A stretch of 8,113 nucleotides of DNA from Ahrensia sp. GTDB taxonomy: Bacteria; Pseudomonadota; Alphaproteobacteria; Rhizobiales; Rhizobiaceae. The notes under the pieces were generated by a model. The model saw nothing but the letters and a program-made list of their open reading frames with translations, had not been told where the DNA came from and made no database searches. Positions 1 through 5,235 of the stretch are shown here, one piece after another (position 1 is the first letter of the stretch; the number at the start of each line of letters is the position of its first letter). The position numbers and the translations under genes are program-made. The stretch lies in contig JAHEJF010000059.1 of NCBI GenBank assembly GCA_024639025.1, positions 1 through 8,113 of the forward strand. The letters are read 5' to 3'.

Positions 1-226
1 AGCCAAGAGCAGCAAATGCGTCGTCAGTTGGAGCAAATACTGTGAACGGGCCCTCGCCTTTCAGCGTGTCAACCAGGCCGGCAGCCTGAACTGCTGCAAC
101 CAGTGTTTCAAAATCTGAATTGCCGGCAGCTGTGTCAACAATGTCCTTCTTGTCCATTGCGATTGCTGAACCAGCCATAAGACCTGCTGCGATAACGCCT
201 GCGATTGCTGTTTTGATGATCTTCAT
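1..226 (-). CDS. Fasciclin (FAS1) domain secreted protein, N-terminal part, truncated by the window edge
   Basis: The ATG is at 226-224, and 75 codons are readable before the window ends. The first 23 or so residues form a signal peptide: MKIIK, then a hydrophobic alanine/glycine-rich stretch, with a probable signal peptidase I site after A-I-A. The mature part then shows the start of a FAS1 (beta-Ig-H3/fasciclin) fold: [19 protein letters not shown], followed by [16 protein letters not shown], the conserved H1 box. The family consists of small exported or periplasmic proteins linked to adhesion or the cell surface; a specific role cannot be read from this sequence. A GGGAA ribosome-binding site lies about 8 nt before the ATG. 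The gene is transcribed away from the helicase and has a leader with a C-rich hairpin. The C-terminal half, including the H2 box, lies outside the window, so the final length and domain number are unknown. Confidence 0.88.
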   Translation of the reverse strand, partial: MKIIKTAIAGVIAAGLMAGSAIAMDKKDIVDTAAGNSDFETLVAAVQAAGLVDTLKGEGPFTVFAPTDDAFAALG

Positions 227-259
227 AATTCATTTCCCTATTGATTGAAGTTTGGGGGC

Positions 260-277
260 AGATGCGGGGGTGCATCT
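260..277 (-). other. C-rich loop hairpin in the FAS1 gene leader
   Basis: On the minus strand AGATGC and GCATCT are perfect 6-bp arms around the loop ACCCCC, and another CCCCC run follows nearby (253-258 on the plus strand reads as Gs). If transcription starts upstream, this would be a small stem-loop in the 5' leader, about 35 nt before the start codon. The exposed C-run could pair with a G-rich RNA, including a ribosome-binding site. That function is inference; only the inverted repeat is seen. Confidence 0.4.
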
Positions 278-426
278 AATAATCTTTACGCGCTGCGTGT
301 CATTCGGTTCATCGTGGATCGGGCAAGAATTGTGTCGAATTTTATCAATATGTGCCCTTCCCAATCACAATCGTGACGCTAAGCCGGGAAATAACCTTAA
401 TCTTTAACGCATCACGTTGGTTTTAG

Positions 427-455
427 TTGACAATTTGGTCGTTACTGCCTATCGC
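427..455 (+). promoter_or_regulatory. Possible sigma-70 promoter of the DEAD-box helicase gene
   Basis: A perfect TTGACA box at 427-432 is followed after exactly 17 nt by TATCGC at 450-455. The -35 element matches consensus; the -10 element matches only in its first three bases, so the call rests on the -35 box and the spacing. The start of transcription would fall near 462, giving a leader of about 55 nt before the TTG start codon at 518. An in-frame TGA at 428-430 overlaps the box, so no coding sequence extends through it. Confidence 0.4.
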
Positions 456-469
456 CGCCCTATGAGCGA

Positions 470-484
470 CGCCCAAGCGGGGCG
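470..484 (+). other. Short GC stem in the helicase leader
   Basis: CGCCC at 470-474 pairs with GGGCG at 480-484 around a 5-nt loop. It lies between the proposed transcription start and the ribosome-binding site (GGAA near 509-512) of the helicase gene. Cold-induced RNA helicase genes often have structured leaders, but this stem is short and may be chance. Confidence 0.22.
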
Positions 485-517
485 CTGCAAAATTTATTAA
501 AATGCAACGGAAATCCA

Positions 518-1969
518 TTGGTCTCATTTGCTGACCTCGGCTTGTCGGAAAAAGTTCTCAAAGCCGTCCAGGACGTTGGTTATACAGAACCGACCCCAAT
601 TCAGGAAGGTGCTGTCCCGCACGCACTTGCGGGCAAAGATGTGCTCGGAATAGCGCAAACCGGAACCGGCAAGACAGCTTCATTTGTTCTACCCATGATC
701 ACGCGCCTCGAGCGCGGTCGCGCCCGCGCGCGCATGCCACGTACATTGATCCTGGAGCCGACACGCGAACTCGCAGCGCAGGTTGATGAGAATTTCGAGA
801 AATACGGCAAGTATCACAAGCTCAATGTCGCGCTGTTGATTGGCGGCGTTTCATTTGCTGATCAGGAGCGCAAACTAGAACGCGGTGCCGACGTGTTGAT
901 CGCAACACCCGGCCGGTTACTTGACCATTCAGAACGCGGAAAGCTGCTTTTGACAGGTGTGGATATCCTGGTCATTGATGAAGCTGATCGCATGCTTGAT
1001 ATGGGCTTTATTCCAGATATCGAGCGCATTGTATCGCTGATCCCCTTTACACGTCAGACTCTGTTTTTCTCCGCAACCATGCCGCCGGAAATCCAGCGGC
1101 TGGCTGACAAATTCCTGCAAGGACCGGTAACCGTGGAGACGGCAAAACCTTCCACGACGGCGAAAACGGTTGAACAAAGATTGATCCGCACAGGCGGCAA
1201 AGATTACGAAAAACGCGCAACATTGCGCGATGCGCTGCGCAGCCAGGAAAATATCAAGAACGCAATCGTCTTCTGTAATCGCAAGCGGGACGTCGCAACC
1301 GTCTGGAAATCGCTTGAAAAACACGGATTCTCAGCAGGCGCGCTCCACGGTGATATGGACCAGCGATCGCGCACCAACATGCTTCAGGGCTTTAAGGACA
1401 ACGTCATTCAGATCCTTGTGGCCTCGGATGTGGCCGCACGCGGTCTTGATATTCCCGATGTCAGCCACGTTTTCAATTTTGACGTGCCGATCCATGCCGA
1501 GGACTACGTTCACCGCATCGGACGAACCGGCCGCGCCGGACGGGCAGGCCAAGCGTTCACGCTGGTTGAAAAGTCGTCCACCAAGTATCTTGAAGCCATC
1601 GAGAAGCTGATCGACAAGCAGATCGAATGGATGGATTTGCCAGACGCCAATGTTGCACAGCCAGCGGCCGAGCCCGAGGCGAAACCTGCAAGAAGTAAGA
1701 CTAGGTCAAAATCTGCCAGCCGGTCAAAGAAACCCGCTTCCGAGGCCGAAAGCGCCGATCCGCAATCTGAATTGCCGGCAAGCCCTGAATCCGAAGGCAA
1801 GGACGATCGGAAGTCGAAAATCAAAGCCCAAAACGCTGAACGCAAGTCAGATAGTGACAACAAAAAAGAGACCAAGAGCTCAAAAAAGGGCAAGAACGAC
1901 AACAAGAAGCCCGAGCAGTCCACGGGTTTTGGCGATGAAGTGCCTGCCTTTATGATGATCGGGCGATAG
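518..1969 (+). CDS. rhlE: DEAD-box ATP-dependent RNA helicase, RhlE-like
   Basis: An ATP-dependent RNA unwinding or remodelling enzyme of superfamily 2, acting in the cytoplasm in RNA decay, ribosome assembly or cold adaptation. All motifs are present in order: Q motif with F4 and PTPIQ (25-29), motif I AQTGTGKT (46-53), Ia PTREL (81-85), Ib TPGR (130-133), II DEAD (154-157), III SAT (185-187), V DVAARGLD (304-311) and VI HRIGRTGR (332-339). The two RecA domains end near residue 375. Residues 378-483 are a low-complexity tail rich in Lys, Ser, Glu and Asn, probably disordered and RNA-binding, ending in the more ordered PAFMMIGR. The start is a TTG: upstream to the in-frame TGA at 428 there is no ATG, GTG or other TTG, and the next in-frame ATG (residue 60) would remove motif I. 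An ATG at 503 is out of frame and stops quickly. A GGAA lies 5-6 nt before the TTG. RhlE is the closest family by look; the exact subfamily is less sure. Confidence 0.95.
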   Translation: MVSFADLGLSEKVLKAVQDVGYTEPTPIQEGAVPHALAGKDVLGIAQTGTGKTASFVLPMITRLERGRARARMPRTLILEPTRELAAQVDENFEKYGKYHKLNVALLIGGVSFADQERKLERGADVLIATPGRLLDHSERGKLLLTGVDILVIDEADRMLDMGFIPDIERIVSLIPFTRQTLFFSATMPPEIQRLADKFLQGPVTVETAKPSTTAKTVEQRLIRTGGKDYEKRATLRDALRSQENIKNAIVFCNRKRDVATVWKSLEKHGFSAGALHGDMDQRSRTNMLQGFKDNVIQILVASDVAARGLDIPDVSHVFNFDVPIHAEDYVHRIGRTGRAGRAGQAFTLVEKSSTKYLEAIEKLIDKQIEWMDLPDANVAQPAAEPEAKPARSKTRSKSASRSKKPASEAESADPQSELPASPESEGKDDRKSKIKAQNAERKSDSDNKKETKSSKKGKNDNKKPEQSTGFGDEVPAFMMIGR

Positions 1970-2021
1970 TCCGCTCTCCGCGGGGATAGAGTTAAATTTC
2001 AAAACCTGAATATGTGTCTCT

Positions 2022-2041
2022 ATTCAGCGAAGCGGCTGAAT
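2022..2041. terminator. Inverted repeat downstream of the helicase (possible terminator, no T-run)
   Basis: ATTCAGC and GCTGAAT are perfect 7-bp arms around a GAAGCG loop, 53 nt after the helicase stop codon. TGCCC follows, not a run of T, so it is not a canonical intrinsic terminator. It could stop transcription weakly or protect the 3' end of the mRNA. Confidence 0.4.
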
Positions 2042-2049
2042 TGCCCTGG

Positions 2050-2076
2050 AGCGTTTCAATCAGAGACTGAAACGCT
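2050..2076. repeat. Palindromic element with 9-bp arms (AGCGTTTCA / TGAAACGCT)
   Basis: AGCGTTTCA at 2050-2058 and TGAAACGCT at 2068-2076 are perfectly complementary around a 9-nt loop. It lies in the convergent gap, reads the same from both strands and has no following T-run. Similar GCGTTTC-loop-GAAACGC palindromes are, from memory, common between genes in Rhizobiales, so it may be a copy of a dispersed repeat rather than a dedicated terminator. Copy number cannot be judged from one window. Confidence 0.45.
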
Positions 2077-2140
2077 GGCGCGGATTTGAGCATTGAAAAT
2101 ATTTGATAAGTCCGGATACCGCGATTGCATCAAAGGCTGA

Positions 2141-2158
2141 CCGAGTAAAGCTCCTCGG
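2141..2158. other. Inverted repeat in the convergent gap (CCGAG / CTCGG)
   Basis: CCGAG at 2141-2145 pairs with CTCGG at 2154-2158 around an 8-nt loop. It lies next to the hairpin at 2160-2180 and beyond the 3' end of the leftward operon. The arms are only 5 bp and there is no T-run on either side, so a terminator role is weak. Confidence 0.3.
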
Positions 2159-2159
2159 A

Positions 2160-2180
2160 CAAGCCTCATCCATTGGCTTG
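2160..2180 (-). terminator. Inverted repeat just after the last gene of the suf operon (possible terminator)
   Basis: CAAGCC at 2160-2165 pairs with GGCTTG at 2175-2180 around a 9-nt loop. On the minus strand it begins 15 nt after the stop codon of the TfoX-like gene, where an operon terminator is expected. It lacks a U-tract, so termination would need the neighbouring stems or Rho. Confidence 0.38.
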
Positions 2181-2195
2181 AAATGCACCCCTCAC

Positions 2196-2519
2196 CTACT
2201 TTTTTGCCCGCAAAGCTGCTTCATACGCAATTCGCGCCCAAGGCCGCATTGCATCAGCATCGTCCTGCGCATCATCCGGCGCAGTCCAATACGGCATTGC
2301 AATGAGTTTGCCGGTTTTCGCGTGATTGTAAGTCCAGCGTTCGCAACCGGCAGCCTCATAATCAGCGGCACATTGCGCATCCCCCTTGAGCATCAGATTG
2401 CCGTCCAGCATACAGGCAAATATCAAACCATTGCTGTAGATGGCTTTGCCACCAAACATGGAGCGAAAGGACAAGGCTTCGAGTGAGGCAAACAGATCGC
2501 GGAGTGCGTCCTCGTCCAA
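2196..2519 (-). CDS. TfoX N-terminal-domain protein
   Basis: A 107-aa protein matching the TfoX N-terminal domain across its length: it starts MDEDALRDLF, has the conserved R-S-MFGGKAIY segment (19-28), then LKGD, MPYW and WARIAYEAALRA near the end. The DNA-uptake regulator TfoX/Sxy of gammaproteobacteria also has a C-terminal domain, which is absent here, so a competence role should not be assumed. Single-domain proteins of this type are common in alphaproteobacteria and have no settled function. The start is a TTG at 2519-2517: the same frame contains the sufA stop codon TGA at 2525-2523 and then one GTC codon, so no other start upstream is possible, and a later ATG (residue 21) would delete the first helix. 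Translation probably depends on ribosomes finishing sufA 3 nt earlier. Confidence 0.85.
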   Translation of the reverse strand: MDEDALRDLFASLEALSFRSMFGGKAIYSNGLIFACMLDGNLMLKGDAQCAADYEAAGCERWTYNHAKTGKLIAMPYWTAPDDAQDDADAMRPWARIAYEAALRAKK

Positions 2520-2522
2520 GAC

Positions 2523-2906
2523 TCAGAGCTGCCCGCGCGCTTCTGCGAGCTCTTTGAGATCAGCCGGTTCCAGCTCAACAGATTCACCGCAGCCGCACGC
2601 TGATGACTGGTTGGGATTGTTAAAAACAAACCCGGTCCTGAGTTTGGTCACCTCAAAATCCATTTCCGTGCCCAGCAGATACAGCATCGCTGCCGGATCG
2701 ATCCATACTTCCGCACCATTATGGGAAATATGGTCGTCTGCCGGATTGGGTTCGGTGACCAGATCAACTGTGTATTCCATGCCCGCACAGCCGCCCTTTT
2801 TAATGCCCACACGGACACCTTTCGCAGCTTCATTGGCGCGATTGGCAACAATTTCGCGCACACGGTTCGCTGCGCCGTCAGTCATGGTCATAATGGCAAA
2901 TGCCAT
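2523..2906 (-). CDS. sufA: A-type iron-sulfur cluster carrier/assembly protein (SufA/IscA/HesB family)
   Basis: A 127-aa HesB/IscA-fold protein that receives Fe-S clusters from the SufBCD scaffold and passes them to target apoproteins. The three ligand cysteines of the family are present: C40 in KKGGCAGMEY, and C104 and C106 in SACGCGES near the C-terminus. The usual FVFNNPN strand precedes the second cysteine pair. The ATG at 2906-2904 has a GGAGA site 7 nt upstream. It follows sufT with a 68-nt gap, the largest in the visible operon, and that gap carries a palindrome and a possible internal promoter. The C-terminal extension after CGCG (about 20 residues, acidic then LAEARGQL) is ordinary for the family. 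SufA is preferred over ErpA or IscA because of the suf neighbours. Confidence 0.93.
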   Translation of the reverse strand: MAFAIMTMTDGAANRVREIVANRANEAAKGVRVGIKKGGCAGMEYTVDLVTEPNPADDHISHNGAEVWIDPAAMLYLLGTEMDFEVTKLRTGFVFNNPNQSSACGCGESVELEPADLKELAEARGQL

Positions 2907-2934
2907 GGAGTTTCTCCAATAATCGACTCATCAT

Positions 2935-2963
2935 AATGTAGTGACAAACATTGTTTGCTACAA
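2935..2963 (-). promoter_or_regulatory. Possible internal promoter before sufA with a palindrome in its spacer
   Basis: Read on the minus strand, TTGTAG (2963-2958) and TACATT (2940-2935) are separated by exactly 17 nt, giving a plausible though non-consensus -35/-10 pair about 30 nt upstream of the sufA start codon. The spacer contains CAAAC-ATT-GTTTG (2945-2957 on the plus strand), a perfect 13-bp dyad. GTAG (2938-2941) and CTAC (2958-2961) extend the pairing beyond a 3-nt bulge. The arrangement suits an operator that blocks RNA polymerase, or alternatively an mRNA hairpin between sufT and sufA. No known iron-regulator box (Fur, Irr, RirA, IscR) is recognised in it. Confidence 0.33.
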
Positions 2964-2974
2964 GATGAACGGCT

Positions 2975-3334
2975 CTAAAACAGTCCAACAGCAATCTGAG
3001 CTTCTTCGCTCATTCGGTCCGGGGTCCAGGGTGGATCGAAGGTCATTTCGACTTCGACATCCATAACGCCTTCTACGCCGCGGACAGCGCCTTCCACCCA
3101 ACCGGGCATTTCTCCTGCCACCGGACAGCCTGGAGCGGTCAGGGTCATCTGGATTTTCACCAGGCGATCATCCTCGATATCGACCCTGTAAATCAGGCCA
3201 AGTTCATAAATGTCGGAAGGAATCTCCGGATCATAGACCGTCTTCAACGCTGAAACGATATCATCGGTCATGCGCGCAAGTTCATCGCGCGGAATAGCAC
3301 TTTCAACGGCTTCGATGTCAGATTCTGCACTCAT
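2975..3334 (-). CDS. sufT: SUF system Fe-S assembly protein SufT (DUF59/MIP18 family)
   Basis: A 119-aa DUF59 protein, related to PaaD and eukaryotic MIP18, with an auxiliary role in maturing Fe-S proteins. Visible hallmarks are DPEIPSDIYELGLIY (35-49, the family's DPEIP box), the TAPGCP motif with C70, and DPPWTPDRMSEEA (100-112) near the end, which is typical of SufT. The first 20 residues are a variable acidic leader. The ATG at 3334-3332 has AGGA 7 nt upstream. It starts 23 nt after sufS. C70 is the only cysteine and the likely functional thiol. In many bacteria sufT is encoded with suf genes, which agrees with its place here. Confidence 0.93.
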   Translation of the reverse strand: MSAESDIEAVESAIPRDELARMTDDIVSALKTVYDPEIPSDIYELGLIYRVDIEDDRLVKIQMTLTAPGCPVAGEMPGWVEGAVRGVEGVMDVEVEMTFDPPWTPDRMSEEAQIAVGLF

Positions 3335-3357
3335 GAGATTATCCTAGTTCAATTCAC

Positions 3358-4578
3358 TCAACTAAAAAAGTCGCGCGCTCTTTCAATAGAGGCCACCAAT
3401 GTATCCACATCAGCCTTATTGTTATACATGCCGAACGATGCCCTGCATGTGGAGGTGACGCCAAAGCGTTGTAAGAGCGGCTGTGCGCAATGTGTCCCTG
3501 CCCTTACCGCCACACCGGACCGATCAATCAACATCGACACATCATGCGCATGGATACCTTCCAATTCAAAGGAAACAATCGCTCCCTTTTCAGCTGTTGT
3601 ACCAATAATGCGCAAGGAATTGAGCCCTGCCAACTGTTCATTGGCGTATGAAAGCAGCGCCTTTTCGTGCTTCGCGATGCTTTCCCGGCCAACGCTCTCA
3701 ACATAGTCGAGCGCTGCACCAAGCCCGATTGCCTGCGCTATGGGCGGTGTGCCGGCTTCAAATCGATGCGGCGCATGATTATAGGTCACACCCTCTTCTG
3801 TGACCTCCTCAATCATTTCACCACCACCCTGAAATGGCTGCATCGCTTCGAGTCGGTCTTTCTTGCCATAGAGCACGCCAATGCCTGATGGACCATAAAT
3901 CTTGTGACCGGTAAACACATACCAGTCGCAATCCAGGTCCTGTACATCAACCGGCATGTGCACAGCGGCTTGCGAACCGTCAACAAGAACCGGAATATCG
4001 CGTTCATGCGCGATACGGCAAATCTCTTTGATCGGCACCACGGTACCCAGTACATTCGACATATGCGTGATGGCGACCAATTTGGTCTTGCTGGTCAAGC
4101 GGGATTGAAATTCGGCGATATCCAATGCGCCATCATCATCGATCGGCACCCAGACCAGTTTTGCGCCATGGCGCTCTCGCAAGAAATGCCAAGGCACAAT
4201 ATTGGAATGATGCTCCATGATCGACAGCACAATCTCATCACCTTGGCCCACATTGGGAACGCCGTAGCCATATGAGACGGTATTAATCGCCTCAGTCGCT
4301 GACTTGGTGAACACGATCTCATCAACCGATCCGGCATTGAGAAACTTGCGTACCTTTTCGCGCGCCGCTTCATAAGCATCGGTTGTTGCATTCGACATGT
4401 AGTGCAGTCCGCGATGAACATTGGCATACTCGCTGGAATACACCCGGTTAAGTTCATCAATCACCTGCTGGGGTTTTTGAGCCGAAGCGCCATTGTCCAA
4501 ATAAACCAATGGCTTGCCATAGACCAATTCGGACAGAATTGGAAAATCGCTTCGAATTTTCTCTACGTCATAAGCCAT
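3358..4578 (-). CDS. sufS: Cysteine desulfurase SufS (group II, PLP-dependent)
   Basis: Removes sulfur from L-cysteine, giving alanine and an enzyme-bound persulfide for cluster assembly. The frame opens with a TTG at 4584, but the ATG at 4578 is preferred: it has a GAGAA site 6 nt upstream and gives 406 residues, the length of E. coli SufS. With this start the key residues fall at the E. coli numbers: H123 (SIMEHHSN), PLP lysine K226 (FTGHKIYG) and persulfide cysteine C364 in RAGTHCAQP. RAGTHCAQP and the short loop around it mark group II (SufS), not IscS. Also visible are HRGLHYMS and the C-terminal TSTCRASFGMYNN. The ATG is 9 nt after the stop of the membrane protein gene. Group II enzymes need SufE or SufU for full activity; neither is encoded in the window. 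Confidence 0.96.
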   Translation of the reverse strand: MAYDVEKIRSDFPILSELVYGKPLVYLDNGASAQKPQQVIDELNRVYSSEYANVHRGLHYMSNATTDAYEAAREKVRKFLNAGSVDEIVFTKSATEAINTVSYGYGVPNVGQGDEIVLSIMEHHSNIVPWHFLRERHGAKLVWVPIDDDGALDIAEFQSRLTSKTKLVAITHMSNVLGTVVPIKEICRIAHERDIPVLVDGSQAAVHMPVDVQDLDCDWYVFTGHKIYGPSGIGVLYGKKDRLEAMQPFQGGGEMIEEVTEEGVTYNHAPHRFEAGTPPIAQAIGLGAALDYVESVGRESIAKHEKALLSYANEQLAGLNSLRIIGTTAEKGAIVSFELEGIHAHDVSMLIDRSGVAVRAGTHCAQPLLQRFGVTSTCRASFGMYNNKADVDTLVASIERARDFFS

Positions 4579-4587
4579 TTTCAATTC

Positions 4588-5235
4588 TCAAACCTGTAGC
4601 ACTGATTGAAGACCGCGAAGGTCGTTTTGAAGGACAAACAGGCTGTACACACCTGCCATGGAAACCATTAGCGCCACGTGAACGATGCCCGCAATAATGG
4701 ACAATATCCAAGAAAGCCCACCGCCAAAATGCAGCACGATAATGCCGTACACGCCTGTGATCACACCGAGCGCCAATAATCCGATCTGCTCACCGATATT
4801 GATCAGCATTCCTGCCGACCCATCGGCGTCGCCCATGAACAAAATTGCGATGCCCAATTTCACAAACAGGCCGATCAGCAAACCACCGACCACAGCTGCA
4901 GCCAGATCAAGCTTTGCACTCGACAGTTGGCGCAAGCTCGATTTTCCGCCAAAGACCACGGATAGCGCGTACATGATAAACAGCGAAACCACGAAAAACA
5001 CGATGTATAATGACGTGTCGCGCACTGCTGCCTGAGCAGAAATTGCCGTTGTTGATCCTCCGGGCACGAAATCTATGGCGATGCGTACCAACTCGGCGAC
5101 AATCGCCATCACAACCAGCACGCCGGCAGCATTGACCAGCGTCAGATTCCGGCTGGCGGCCGCTGCAATCGTGCTGACCGGGATCAGGAATATTTTCAGA
5201 CTGTCGCCAAAATAGGCACCAAGCGCCTTAGCCAT
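4588..5235 (-). CDS. Multi-pass membrane protein of unknown function inside the suf operon
   Basis: I do not recognise a specific family. The frame is open to 5295, but the ATG at 5235 is preferred: GGAG lies 4 nt before it and the protein begins MAKALGAYFGDS. The longer form would overlap sufD by 68 nt and start with a basic, unlikely leader. The 215-aa product is very hydrophobic: apparent membrane segments at about 32-50, 76-95, 108-134, 149-168 and 174-201, with a possible sixth segment or amphipathic helix at 12-28. It has no cysteines and few charged residues within the membrane segments, so it is not an obvious Fe-S protein. The topology loosely resembles small five-helix Yip1-like proteins, but this is a guess. 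The start overlaps the sufD stop by 8 nt (ATGGCTAA), implying coupled translation, and sufS follows 9 nt after its stop. Confidence 0.8.
   Translation of the reverse strand: MAKALGAYFGDSLKIFLIPVSTIAAAASRNLTLVNAAGVLVVMAIVAELVRIAIDFVPGGSTTAISAQAAVRDTSLYIVFFVVSLFIMYALSVVFGGKSSLRQLSSAKLDLAAAVVGGLLIGLFVKLGIAILFMGDADGSAGMLINIGEQIGLLALGVITGVYGIIVLHFGGGLSWILSIIAGIVHVALMVSMAGVYSLFVLQNDLRGLQSVLQV

Larger units (their letters stand above)
1970..2195. other. Convergent intergenic region with four tandem inverted repeats, no gene seen
   Basis: This stretch lies between the ends of the helicase and the leftward suf operon. Apart from the four inverted repeats it contains no open frame with convincing composition or a ribosome site; the short frames across it look random. 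No tRNA or known RNA fold was recognised. Confidence 0.6.

Noticed and set aside
287..311. EcfG-like promoter for the FAS1 gene on the minus strand (GAAC, 16 nt, CGTA)
   Set aside because: One mismatch in each half against GGAAC-N16/17-CGTT, and such loose matches occur by chance. Too weak to annotate as general stress control.
406..416. CtrA-like site from paired TTAA motifs
   Set aside because: The two TTAA motifs are separated by 3 nt, not the 7 nt of a CtrA box.
503..535. ATG at 503 as the helicase start
   Set aside because: It is out of frame with the helicase and reaches a TGA after ten codons.
2103..2486. 127-codon plus-strand frame across the convergent gap and the TfoX-like gene
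   Set aside because: It has no recognisable domain, overlaps the TfoX-domain gene in antisense and has a composition like a shadow frame.
3904..4275. Plus-strand frames opposite sufS (and similar long frames opposite sufD, sufC and the helicase)
   Set aside because: They are antisense to strongly conserved genes, show no domain resemblance and lack ribosome sites; they are by-products of codon usage.
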